From contig JAOZSY010000123.1 of assembly GCA_029939445.1 (NCBI GenBank), positions 1 to 7,821 on the forward strand: 7,821 nt of DNA, read 5' to 3'. Position 1 is the first letter of the stretch, and each line of letters opens with the position of its first letter. The DNA is from Bacteroidales bacterium. Lineage in GTDB: Bacteria; Bacteroidota; Bacteroidia; Bacteroidales; UBA1556. This document shows, in pieces, positions 1-7,056 of this stretch. Both the position numbers and the translations under genes were made by a program. Under the pieces are notes generated by a model. It was not told the origin of the DNA. It made no database searches and saw only the letters and a program-made list of their open reading frames with translations.

Positions 1-60
1 TCCTTGTCCTTGTCCTTGTCCTTGTCCTTGTCCTTGTCCTTATCTCCTTTATCCTTATCC
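1..60. repeat. Hexanucleotide tandem repeat (TCCTTG)n inside batC
   Basis: Six perfect TCCTTG units occupy 1-36, and degenerate copies continue to about position 72. On the minus strand the unit reads as GAC-AAG codons and encodes a Lys-Asp alternating tail. The array touches the window edge, so its true length is unknown. Because the unit is 6 nt, gain or loss of units would keep the frame and only change linker length. Confidence 0.9.
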
Positions 61-542
61 TTGTCCTTATTGTCTTTCTGCTCTTGTTTGTCCTGTTGAT
101 CTTTAGCATTTATAGCATAAAGTAGATTGTATCGTGTATCCTGCATATCTGGTTTTAGGCGTAATGCATTTTTATAATCTTCAATTGCTCCTTCTAAATC
201 TTTATTTGCCAATTTTGAGTTTGCCAAATTATGGTAAATGTTGGCTTTCATAGTTTTGTCAGGAGTTTTTTCTATTAAATCTTCAAAGGCCTCCACGGCC
301 TCTTCGTATCGCTCTTGTTTAAAAAGGGTATTAGCTAGATTATATTTAGCATCAAAATTATCCTTATCCTCCAATAATGCTAATTGGTATTTTTCCTCAG
401 CTCCAATAAAATTACTGTCAGAATACTCCACATTACCACTTCTAATTAGCTTAGTAGCTTTAATGCTATTTTGAGCATTAAGAGATGCCAAACTAATAAA
501 TATAGCAACGAAGAATAGTATAATATGTTTTATGTTTTTCAT
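1..542 (-). CDS. batC: BatC-like TPR protein, partial (C-terminus beyond the left edge)
   Basis: Translating the minus strand from the ATG at 542 gives 180 residues with no stop before the window edge. Residues 1-23 form a signal peptide: a Lys-containing start, a hydrophobic stretch, and a likely cleavage after L-N-A before Gln24. About three TPR units follow (roughly 27-62, 63-95 and 96-132) with the usual pattern, for example 'YNLANTLFKQERYEEAVEAF', and then a capping helix near 133-146. From about 147 the chain becomes a Gln/Lys/Asp-rich tail that turns into pure Lys-Asp dipeptides encoded by a hexamer repeat. The start lies 3 nt after the batB stop, so translation is probably coupled. 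In the Bacteroides Bat operon BatC is the TPR protein after BatB, exported and thought to act as an interaction scaffold in the Bat complex. The family and position are clear; the molecular function is inferred. Confidence 0.88.
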   Translation of the reverse strand, partial: MKNIKHIILFFVAIFISLASLNAQNSIKATKLIRSGNVEYSDSNFIGAEEKYQLALLEDKDNFDAKYNLANTLFKQERYEEAVEAFEDLIEKTPDKTMKANIYHNLANSKLANKDLEGAIEDYKNALRLKPDMQDTRYNLLYAINAKDQQDKQEQKDNKDKDKDKGDKDKDKDKDKDKDK

Positions 543-545
543 TTC

Positions 546-1607
546 TTATTTATCGTCTTTGTCAAATATTTTTGAAATATTAAACTTAGTTTTTCTTTCT
601 GAAATAAGTAATTCAATAATTAGTAGAAATAAACTTATTGCAACAAAAATCTGAAATCTACTTTCATAATCTTTAAAAGATTGAGTTTCTATTTCTGTTT
701 TATTAAGCATATTTATTTCATCAAGAATTATTTTCAAACCAGATTTACTATTATTAGCTCTTACATATATTCCATCTCCTTTTTTAGCAATTTCTTGCAA
801 TAGAGCTTCGTTAAATCTAGAGATAACGGTATGTCCTTCCTTATCTTTCTTAAAGCCAGTTCGCCTTCCGTTTCTAATATTAGGTATAGGGGCACCTTTT
901 TGTGTTCCCATACCTATGGTGTATATTTTTACACCTTCTTCTTTGGCTTTTATAGCTTGATCTATAGCACCTTCCTCGTGGTCTTCTCCATCGGTAATAA
1001 TAATTATAGCCTTATTGCGATCTTGATTTTTTTGGTCATTAACCTCATTCTCAAAAGTTAGTCGCCCCATATCGATAGCTGCAGCTATACTAGTTCCTTG
1101 CGTACTTATATAATCGGTACTTACGGTGGAAAGAAACATTTTTGCAGCACTATAATCTGTTGTAATTGGTAGCTGAGTATATGCACTTCCGGCAAATACA
1201 ATTATGCCTATTCTATCGCCTTGCAAATTATCTACGAGCTTCGATATTGCTCTCTTTGATCTTATTAATCTATTGGGCTTTATATCCTCAGCAAGCATAG
1301 AGTTAGAGATATCAATAGCTATTATCATATCGATTCCTTTGCGCTTTACTTTCTCAAGTTTTGAACCCAATTGTGGATTTGCCAATGCAATAATTAAACT
1401 GCTTAGTGCAAAAATGTAAATGATAAAACGCCAATTTTTGCGCCTATAGCTTACCATTGGCATTAGTTTATTAATAAGCTTTATATCTCCAAATTTAGCC
1501 CAACTTTTCTTCTGTACTTTTATAAGTATATACCATATTATTAGCAGTACTGGAATTATTAGTAGTGCAAATAAGAAGTCCGGATTTTCTAATCTTAATA
1601 TATTCAT
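546..1607 (-). CDS. batB: BatB, membrane-anchored von Willebrand factor A protein
   Basis: This is a 353-residue protein with two N-terminal transmembrane segments (about 10-29 and 60-76), a VWA domain (about 91-300) and one C-terminal transmembrane segment (about 317-335). The metal-ion-dependent adhesion site is complete: D99-x-S101-x-S103 (sequence DISNS), T172 in a GTS loop, and D206 in TDGED. A sequence YTIGMGTQKGAPIP near 229-242 matches the equivalent loop in the neighbouring BatA, so the two look like paralogues. The domain should face the periplasm or be membrane-tethered, and VWA MIDAS sites bind Mg2+ and partner proteins. The start at 1607 lies 12 nt after the batA stop. I call it BatB rather than BatA because it comes second, directly before the TPR gene. 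No Shine-Dalgarno is visible, as is usual in this phylum. Confidence 0.9.
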   Translation of the reverse strand: MNILRLENPDFLFALLIIPVLLIIWYILIKVQKKSWAKFGDIKLINKLMPMVSYRRKNWRFIIYIFALSSLIIALANPQLGSKLEKVKRKGIDMIIAIDISNSMLAEDIKPNRLIRSKRAISKLVDNLQGDRIGIIVFAGSAYTQLPITTDYSAAKMFLSTVSTDYISTQGTSIAAAIDMGRLTFENEVNDQKNQDRNKAIIIITDGEDHEEGAIDQAIKAKEEGVKIYTIGMGTQKGAPIPNIRNGRRTGFKKDKEGHTVISRFNEALLQEIAKKGDGIYVRANNSKSGLKIILDEINMLNKTEIETQSFKDYESRFQIFVAISLFLLIIELLISERKTKFNISKIFDKDDK

Positions 1608-1619
1608 CTTAAACTCTTA

Positions 1620-2624
1620 TTATGGTTTAATTCTAAAAACAGTTAGTCGTAATAGTAGTTCTAATAATAATAGTATAAAAGCAGCTATTGCAAAACCAAG
1701 AAATTCTTCAGATTTATTCTGAAAAATATTCACATCAATTTTAGATTTTTCCAATTGGTCAATTTCGGCATATACCTTCTCTAAACTTTTATTACTTGTA
1801 GCTCTAAAATATTTACCATCAGTTGTGCTAGCAATCCTCTGAAGAATTTCTTCATCAATATTTACTTCCACATCCATTACCTGCTCTCCAAAATTTGTAA
1901 TTACAGGCATTGGTGCCGTACCTTTACTTCCTGCGCCAATAGTATAAACTCTTATGCCATACTCCTTGGCTATATTTGCTGCCGAAATAGGATCAATGCT
2001 TCCAGAGTTTTGGACTCCATCGGTAAGTAGAATAATTACTCTACTTATGGCCTCACTATCTTTTATTCTATTAATAGCGGTAGCCAGTCCATCACCAATG
2101 GCAGTACCATCTTTAATCATACCACTTTCAATAGGTGTAAATAAGCTTTTTAGCACATTATGGTCAGTAGTAAGAGGGCATTGAGTAAAGGCCTCTCCAC
2201 TAAATATTACTAAACCAATTCTGTCGTTTTGTCTTCCATCGATAAACTGAATTGCAACTTCCTTAGCAGCTTCCAAACGATTGGGTTTTAAATCCATAGC
2301 TCGCATACTGCCCGATACGTCTAATGCCAATATAATATCTATACCCTCGATATTGGTATGTTTTTGTTTGGTAAATATCTGTGGCCTTGCCATTACAATA
2401 ATTAGTAATGATACGGCTAACATTCTAAGCGCAAAAGGAATATGACGAAACCTTGTTCTTAAGTTTGTTTTAAGACCTTTTGTCCATTCTAAGTTAGATA
2501 ATTGCAATGACGCATTCTGGCTTTTATTCTTTATCCAATAATTAGCAATTAATGCTGGAATAGCAATAAAACCCAGTAGCCAAAGAGGCTGTGCAAATAC
2601 TATTTGTGAAAAGAAATTTATCAT
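1620..2624 (-). CDS. batA: BatA, membrane-anchored von Willebrand factor A protein
   Basis: This is a 334-residue protein with the BatA-type layout: an N-terminal membrane segment (about 12-30, beginning P-L-W-L-L-G), a second segment (about 62-79), a VWA domain (about 94-290) and a C-terminal transmembrane helix (about 308-326). The MIDAS residues are all present: D102-V-S104-G-S106, T174 after D-G, and D202 in LLTDG. The MDLKPNR sequence after the first MIDAS loop recurs as EDIKPNR in BatB. Its ATG overlaps the TGA of the upstream gene in an ATGA junction, which suggests translational coupling, and the upstream codons happen to contain AAAGGAG, a possible ribosome site that is uncommon for this phylum. 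Known for the family: Bat proteins were linked to oxygen tolerance in Bacteroides fragilis. The exact mechanism here is not shown by the sequence. Confidence 0.92.
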   Translation of the reverse strand: MINFFSQIVFAQPLWLLGFIAIPALIANYWIKNKSQNASLQLSNLEWTKGLKTNLRTRFRHIPFALRMLAVSLLIIVMARPQIFTKQKHTNIEGIDIILALDVSGSMRAMDLKPNRLEAAKEVAIQFIDGRQNDRIGLVIFSGEAFTQCPLTTDHNVLKSLFTPIESGMIKDGTAIGDGLATAINRIKDSEAISRVIILLTDGVQNSGSIDPISAANIAKEYGIRVYTIGAGSKGTAPMPVITNFGEQVMDVEVNIDEEILQRIASTTDGKYFRATSNKSLEKVYAEIDQLEKSKIDVNIFQNKSEEFLGFAIAAFILLLLELLLRLTVFRIKP

Positions 2625-3589
2625 TTTTTAGCTCCTTTCTTTTCTTCAGGTTTAACTTCCTTAATTCTAGTAAGCTCAATAAACTTATATGCCCAATCCA
2701 TTGCTTCTATATTTTCTGATTCCACTGGCTGAATCTTAGCAAATTTTACAAAATCAGAGTTTTCCAATATGTTTTTGGTTTCCAGAAGAAGCTCTTTACT
2801 TATTTCTTTCTTCTGCAATTCAAGCATTATCTCATCAGTTATCATTTCCATTGCTCCAAAATACATTCTGTTTTCTAGATAAGTTCTAAAAATATCAATA
2901 AGCTTTGAGTAGTATTCTTTTGCTTCATTATTTTGCCATAGTTTTTCTTCTTTAAGCTTATCCAATTCCTTATTAGCAATAATATGAGCAGGAATTTTAG
3001 GCTTTTTGGGAAGAGGAATTATTGGCTTATTGTTTTTCCATCGATAATATACATAGTACGAAATACCAATAATAAAAATCACTAGTAAACTCCATAAGAT
3101 AATAGGAAGTATTTCTTTAAATGTCCACGGAGCCTCTAAAATAGGCTTAATATCCGCAATTCCTTTCTCCATATCAACCTTTAGATAGGCGATATACATC
3201 TTTAGCTCTGGAGTTTGAACTGATAATTGCGTTGAGTCGTTTATATGTGCATAAATAAAATTAAGAGCAGGAAGACTTATAAGCCCTGTATCCCATGATG
3301 TGATAGTAAGGTCTACCTTTATATCCACCAAATTAGTACCTGGAATAATTATAGTGTCATTTTCGGTAATATCTATTACCTCAATATTTTCCCCAATATT
3401 CTCAACAATTGAAGGCCAATAAACAGTCTTGTCTTTAGGCTGTTGCAATGTTAAATGAAGGATTGTTTGATCACCTATCATTATAATATTAGTATCGAGT
3501 CTAGCTGTAGCTTTATATTGCTGAGCCACAACAGGCGTACCTATTATTAAGATTGCTAGAATAAATATAAATTGTTTTATGGTATTCAT
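2621..3589 (-). CDS. Bat operon membrane protein with DUF4381-like cytoplasmic domain
   Basis: This 322-residue protein lies between the DUF58 gene and batA. Residues 1-22 are a signal peptide (cleavage probably after V-V-A before QQ). Residues 23-157 are beta-rich and resemble the periplasmic immunoglobulin-like parts of BatD-type proteins. One transmembrane helix spans about 160-182 and is followed by a Lys/Pro-rich linker (184-203). Residues 204-307 are helical, with a pattern (YYSKLIDIFRTYLENR, then an aromatic-Gly and 'MITDEIMLEL') that resembles the DUF4381 family found between DUF58 and VWA genes in other bacteria. The TGA stop overlaps the batA start in ATGA. The role is unknown; by position and topology it could link periplasmic and cytoplasmic parts of the MoxR/VWA complex. 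The family assignment is from memory of motif patterns, not from a search. Confidence 0.75.
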   Translation of the reverse strand: MNTIKQFIFILAILIIGTPVVAQQYKATARLDTNIIMIGDQTILHLTLQQPKDKTVYWPSIVENIGENIEVIDITENDTIIIPGTNLVDIKVDLTITSWDTGLISLPALNFIYAHINDSTQLSVQTPELKMYIAYLKVDMEKGIADIKPILEAPWTFKEILPIILWSLLVIFIIGISYYVYYRWKNNKPIIPLPKKPKIPAHIIANKELDKLKEEKLWQNNEAKEYYSKLIDIFRTYLENRMYFGAMEMITDEIMLELQKKEISKELLLETKNILENSDFVKFAKIQPVESENIEAMDWAYKFIELTRIKEVKPEEKKGAKK

Positions 3590-3615
3590 AGTATAATATT
3601 TAGATATGCAGATTA

Positions 3616-4494
3616 CTAAAATCTACTCTCTCGCATTTTAAAAAGTTTAATTAATGGTTTAATATAATCTTGACCTGTATATATATCAACAGCATCAACT
3701 CCTGAGCGCTTAAATATGTCAGTATTTTTTTGCTGTTGTTTATCAAAATAGTTTTTGTAGGCAGCTCTTACCATAGAGTGGCTAGTATCAATATACTTCT
3801 CTATATTATTCTCAGGATCTTTTACTTTTATTAAACCCATATTTGGTAACTCTCGCTCACCTTTATCAGAAATACGAATTACTGCCAAATCATGTTTTCT
3901 ATTGGCAATTTGAAGTGCCTTATAGAAGTCATTGTCCATAAAATCGCTAAGAACAAATGTTGTACACTTTTTCTTTATTGCATTAGTAAGATATCTTAAG
4001 GCTTCTTCAATATTTGTTCCTTGCTCACTAGCCTTAAAATCAATCATCTCTCTGATGATTCGTAAAATATGTGATTTCCCTTTGGCAGGAGATATAAACT
4101 TCTCTACTTTATTACTAAAGAAAATTACTCCAACTTTATCATTATTCTGAATAGCAGAAAAAGATAATACAGCAGCAATTTCGGTAATAAGTTCAGATTT
4201 AAAAGATTGAGTGGTGCCAAACATATTTGAAGCACTAACGTCAATTAATAGCATCACAGTAAGCTCTCGCTCTTCCTCAAAAATCTTGATAAAGGGAGTA
4301 TTAAATCTAGCTGTAACATTCCAATCTATATTTCTAACATCGTCGCCATACTGATATTCACGCACTTCGCTAAAAGCCATGCCTCTGCCTTTGAAGGCAG
4401 AATGATAATGTCCCGAAAAAATCTGTGACGACATTCTTCGAGTCTTTATCTCAATCTTACGAACCCGTTTTAATATATCCTTTGTCTCTTGCAT
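3616..4494 (-). CDS. DUF58 protein with VWA-like MIDAS
   Basis: This is a soluble 292-residue protein with no signal peptide or transmembrane helix. The DUF58 signature is plain at 41-63: F-S-E-V-R-E-Y, then G-D-D-V-R, then I-D-W-N-V-T-A-R. A VWA-like fold follows, with D85-x-S87-x-S89 (DVSAS), a G-T pair at 159-160 and D184 in LSDFMD, so the metal site looks complete. DUF58 proteins are nearly always encoded beside MoxR ATPases, and the pair is thought to act as chaperone and metal-dependent partner. The gene sits 66 nt after moxR and 26 nt before the DUF4381-like gene. The start at 4494 gives the usual N-terminus of this family. The last residues are ESRF followed by TAG. Confidence 0.93.
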   Translation of the reverse strand: MQETKDILKRVRKIEIKTRRMSSQIFSGHYHSAFKGRGMAFSEVREYQYGDDVRNIDWNVTARFNTPFIKIFEEERELTVMLLIDVSASNMFGTTQSFKSELITEIAAVLSFSAIQNNDKVGVIFFSNKVEKFISPAKGKSHILRIIREMIDFKASEQGTNIEEALRYLTNAIKKKCTTFVLSDFMDNDFYKALQIANRKHDLAVIRISDKGERELPNMGLIKVKDPENNIEKYIDTSHSMVRAAYKNYFDKQQQKNTDIFKRSGVDAVDIYTGQDYIKPLIKLFKMRESRF

Positions 4495-4560
4495 TATCTA
4501 AATTAAATAGTAATCAGTCTTTATACCTTAAACATTAATAATCAATCATTAATAATTAAC
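4495..4560 (-). repeat. AT-rich gap with a 10-bp direct repeat between moxR and the DUF58 gene
   Basis: This is the largest spacer inside the operon (66 nt). It contains CATTAATAAT twice, at 4533-4542 and 4547-4556, separated by CAAT. No hairpin with a U-tract and no TAnnTTTG box on the minus strand is visible, so there is no sign that transcription stops or restarts here. Confidence 0.5.
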
Positions 4561-5550
4561 CTATGGTACCTCTACAGCATTTAGTATCTCATTAATAATA
4601 TCTTCGGTAGTTATATTTTCGGCTTCAGCCTCGTATGTAAGTCCTATACGGTGACGCATAACATCAGCACAAACGGCACGTACATCCTCAGGTATAACAT
4701 AGCCTCTGCGTTTGATAAATGCATAAGCCTTTGCAGCAAGAGCCATGCTTATGGTAGCACGTGGTGATCCTCCAAAGCTTATTAGGTCTTTAAATTTTTC
4801 TAAACCATTTTTTTCAGGATAACGACTTGCAAAAACAATATCTGTAATATAGTTTTCAATTTTTTCGTCTAGATATACTTTTCTAACAACTTCTCTTGCT
4901 CTTATTATATCATCAGTTTTAAGAATTTGATTATTTGTAGGTTTTGTATTACTAATTTGTGAACGTAAAATTGCTTTTTCTTCCTCTTTTGTAGGATAAT
5001 CAATTACAACTTTAAGCATAAAACGGTCTACTTGAGCTTCGGGAAGGGGATAGGTGCCTTCTTGCTCAATAGGATTCTGCGTTGCTAATACTAAAAATGG
5101 TTTTGGTAGTATGAATGTTTCTTCTCCTAAAGTAACCTGTCGCTCTTGCATTGCTTCAAGTAATGCACTTTGTACTTTTGCTGGAGCACGATTTATCTCA
5201 TCTGCCAATACAAAATTTGCGAAAATAGGACCTTTACGAGTTTCAAAGGTTTCTTTCTTTTGAGAATATATCATTGTGCCTAAAATATCCGCAGGAAGTA
5301 AGTCTGGTGTAAATTGAATTCTGCTAAATTTAGCATCTACTACCTTTGCTAAAGAAGTAATGGCTAGTGTCTTTGCTAAACCAGGGACTCCCTCCAATAA
5401 GATATGTCCATCAGAAAGTAAACCAATCATGAGTCGTTCAACCATATATTTTTGTCCAACAATTATCTTTCCCATCTCTATTGCAATAAGATCTACAAAA
5501 GAGCTCTCTTTTTGTATAAGGTCATTTAGTTCTTTGATATCCATTTCCAT
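4561..5550 (-). CDS. moxR: MoxR-family AAA+ ATPase, first gene of the Bat operon
   Basis: This is a cytoplasmic AAA+ ATPase of 329 residues, a normal length for MoxR. The motifs appear in order: Walker A GVPGLAKT (54-61), Walker B FVLADE (113-118), sensor 1 ATQN (156-159), the conserved GTYPLPEAQ-x-DRF with the probable arginine finger at R176, and sensor 2 GGSPRA (260-265), followed by a C-terminal lid helix bundle. All catalytic residues are present, so it should hydrolyse ATP. MoxR ATPases are proposed to act as chaperones for VWA-domain partners, and five probable partners follow directly in the operon. The ATG at 5550 is used; a second ATG two codons on (5544) is equally possible. There is no Shine-Dalgarno. 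A Bacteroidota-type -7 box lies 52 nt upstream. Confidence 0.95.
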   Translation of the reverse strand: MEMDIKELNDLIQKESSFVDLIAIEMGKIIVGQKYMVERLMIGLLSDGHILLEGVPGLAKTLAITSLAKVVDAKFSRIQFTPDLLPADILGTMIYSQKKETFETRKGPIFANFVLADEINRAPAKVQSALLEAMQERQVTLGEETFILPKPFLVLATQNPIEQEGTYPLPEAQVDRFMLKVVIDYPTKEEEKAILRSQISNTKPTNNQILKTDDIIRAREVVRKVYLDEKIENYITDIVFASRYPEKNGLEKFKDLISFGGSPRATISMALAAKAYAFIKRRGYVIPEDVRAVCADVMRHRIGLTYEAEAENITTEDIINEILNAVEVP

Positions 5551-5601
5551 AATTTAAAACTATATTTTTATGTAAAAATTTATGTTTTTTAATTTGATGC
5601 G

Positions 5602-5609
5602 CAAATATA
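5602..5609 (-). promoter_or_regulatory. Candidate -7 box (TAnnTTTG) of the bat operon promoter
   Basis: On the minus strand 5609-5602 reads TATATTTG, an exact match to the Bacteroidota -7 consensus TAnnTTTG, and it ends 51 nt before the moxR ATG, leaving a 5' leader of roughly 45 nt. No good TTG at the -33 distance is seen, so the call rests on the -7 box and its location. Confidence 0.6.
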
Positions 5610-5797
5610 AAAAATGAAGTACAGTTTTTATATAATTTGTGTGTTAAATTAGGTTAATAATGGTGTTATTAAAAGAAGAAGAACTTATTAACTATTCAAA
5701 ATAGGATATTCCTTACCTTTTTAGTTGGGAATTATCTGTTGAACTAAAAAATAGTGGGATTTATGAGTCAGGTAAATTTAATAATACTCAGTATAAG

Positions 5798-5842
5798 CAC
5801 AAAGGAGTGCCGAATTTTTCGGTACTCCTTTGTGTTTTCTTT
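5798..5842 (+). terminator. Strong intrinsic terminator hairpin, U-tract on the plus strand
   Basis: The arms 5798-5814 and 5818-5834 pair over 17 bp with a single G-U wobble and a three-T loop. The plus strand continues TTTTCTTT, a typical U-tract. On the minus strand the bases after the hairpin are GCTTATAC, so no U-tract is present there. The hairpin lies 31 nt beyond the stop of the minus-strand gene ending at 5866 and may still end or stabilise that transcript. As an intrinsic terminator, however, it is oriented for plus-strand RNA. Confidence 0.75.
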
Positions 5843-5865
5843 ATGAGCTTAATGAGTTTATATAC

Positions 5866-6999
5866 TTATTTTTTGGTTTCAATTTTTTTTGATCTAGCAA
5901 TATTAAACCCACATATTAAGCCAATGGTTGTACCATCTTTTCTGGGAGAGATATATACATTTATTGGAAAATTTAAATGTCCTGATTTAAATGTATAACC
6001 GGCAGCAATAATTAACCCAGTAGATAGCTCAATAGATCCTCTGCTATCAACTTGATTAACATAATATACATCCGTTGGGGGATCAATAAAATCACTCTTT
6101 AAATTCCAATTACCATCTTCATCATAAAAACCTTCAGCTTTTTTTACTAATCTAAAAACGGGGCCTATACCGAATTCAAACCCGTATCTATTAAATCGGA
6201 ATCCATTAATTAATGATAATGATGGTATAATATATCCAGATTCTAAGGCGTTGAATGCTGGAATTACTTCAAAAAGAGCTTGAAAATCTCCTGCTGCAAC
6301 ATATTGTATTTCAAATTGGTAACCAAATAGTGAGTTTATAGGGAACATATCGTAGCCTCCCTCGCTTTTTGGTGATTGAAGTCTTTTGCCTACATTGCCA
6401 GTAGTTGTTGTTAGTCCAAATCTAGGACCACTTAAATTTACTCTGTTTTTTGTGTTTGATAAAGGTAGATTTATGTTTGAGAGCATATCAACAACGTTTA
6501 CATCATTCTCTATACCAAAAATATTATGGATTGATATCCTTACCATTAGTTGAATATCTTCTTCTTGATCCAAATATTCCATTACATCAACTTTTTCTAT
6601 TTTCTTACTCTTAATATCAATTAATCTAAAGACAATTATTATTTTATTGCCATATTTCTCAGCACTACCACTTAATACTTTATTAACATTCATAAGCTCA
6701 CCAATTTGAATTAAATCAGTTTTTCCATACGATATATCTAATTTAATCTCATTTTTCTTCATGTGATTTATTACATCATACTTATCAATTACCTCATATA
6801 TATTTAATCGCTCAAGTTCTAGAGTTACTAAACTTGTTAATAAAGGCATTTCAATTTTAAGGCCTTGAGCTCCTATATTTATTACTGCTACACTTTCCTT
6901 ATTCTGCTCAGAAGCAAAACTTGTTTTACCTATTATAATTAATAGAAAGCTTAATAGAATAATTGTAATTACTTTTAATTCTTTTGTGAAGTTTTTCAT
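5866..6999 (-). CDS. Secreted protein with CsgG/FlgO/TolB-N-like domain and beta-rich (barrel-like) C-terminus
   Basis: This 377-residue protein begins with a signal peptide (Lys-rich start, hydrophobic 10-23, cleavage probably after S-F-A at 27-29). There is no lipobox Cys. Residues 36-162 follow the pattern of CsgG/FlgO and TolB N-terminal domains: VAVINIG, then paired helices with LVTLELERLNIYEVIDKYDV, then IGELMNVNKVLSGSAEKYGNKI and IIVFRLIDIKSKKIEKV. Residues 188-369 are beta-rich with alternating hydrophobic and Gly/aromatic residues (for example GFRFNRYGFEFGIGPVFRLV and the final GTTIGLICGFNIA), like a small outer-membrane barrel, but the chain does not end in a terminal aromatic residue; it ends in KKIETKK. 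I do not recognise a named family for the whole. The role may be envelope assembly or sensing. It is probably a single-gene transcript with its own promoter, and divergent from the HTH gene. Confidence 0.72.
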   Translation of the reverse strand: MKNFTKELKVITIILLSFLLIIIGKTSFASEQNKESVAVINIGAQGLKIEMPLLTSLVTLELERLNIYEVIDKYDVINHMKKNEIKLDISYGKTDLIQIGELMNVNKVLSGSAEKYGNKIIIVFRLIDIKSKKIEKVDVMEYLDQEEDIQLMVRISIHNIFGIENDVNVVDMLSNINLPLSNTKNRVNLSGPRFGLTTTTGNVGKRLQSPKSEGGYDMFPINSLFGYQFEIQYVAAGDFQALFEVIPAFNALESGYIIPSLSLINGFRFNRYGFEFGIGPVFRLVKKAEGFYDEDGNWNLKSDFIDPPTDVYYVNQVDSRGSIELSTGLIIAAGYTFKSGHLNFPINVYISPRKDGTTIGLICGFNIARSKKIETKK

Positions 7000-7048
7000 A
7001 ATTAGTTCTTTTAGTTAATAATATTAAATTCTTAATAATTATTTCCAG

Positions 7049-7056
7049 CAAAACTA
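7049..7056 (-). promoter_or_regulatory. Candidate -7 box (TAnnTTTG) for the CsgG-like gene
   Basis: The minus strand from 7056 to 7049 reads TAGTTTTG, an exact match to TAnnTTTG, and lies 49 nt before the ATG at 6999, which is nearly the same spacing as the bat operon promoter. No clear -33 TTG is found at the expected distance. Confidence 0.5.

Larger units (their letters stand above)
5551..5865. other. Intergenic region between the CsgG-like gene and moxR
   Basis: This 315-nt spacer contains no CAT on the plus strand, so no minus-strand ATG and hence no small minus-strand gene with a normal start. Its left part carries the bat promoter. On the plus strand, an ORF at 5660-5704 encodes 14 residues (MVLLKEEELINYSK) before a TAG; the same frame then stays open from 5705 through the hairpin and into the antisense of the next gene. 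A TATAATTTG sequence at 5631-5639 is a near match to a plus-strand promoter -7 box (one base too many). I see no recognisable protein here. Confidence 0.5.

Noticed and set aside
1..72. Tandem hexamers as a CRISPR array or regulatory repeat
   Set aside because: No spacers between units, and the whole repeat is in the batC reading frame encoding Lys-Asp.
238..474. Plus-strand ORF of 78 residues
   Set aside because: It is antisense to the TPR coding part of batC, which has a clear signal peptide and repeats; no family resemblance.
831..1419. Plus-strand ORFs inside batB (831-1061 and 1204-1419)
   Set aside because: Both are antisense to the VWA domain with its intact MIDAS residues; hydrophobic, low-complexity translations are typical of antisense frames in AT-rich genes.
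1954..2184. Plus-strand ORF inside batA
   Set aside because: Antisense of the conserved VWA domain; no independent evidence.
3932..4150. Plus-strand ORF inside the DUF58 gene
   Set aside because: Antisense of a well-conserved domain.
5054..5557. Plus-strand ORFs inside moxR (5054-5263 and 5360-5557)
   Set aside because: Antisense to Walker A, Walker B and sensor regions of the AAA+ domain.
5702..5704. TAG between the 14-codon ORF and the following open frame as a recoded codon
   Set aside because: No recoding element or known protein is seen; chance or decay is simpler.
5807..5998. Plus-strand ORF with a GTG start over the hairpin
   Set aside because: It starts inside the terminator stem and then runs antisense to the CsgG-like gene's 3' end; the upstream open frame is considered separately.
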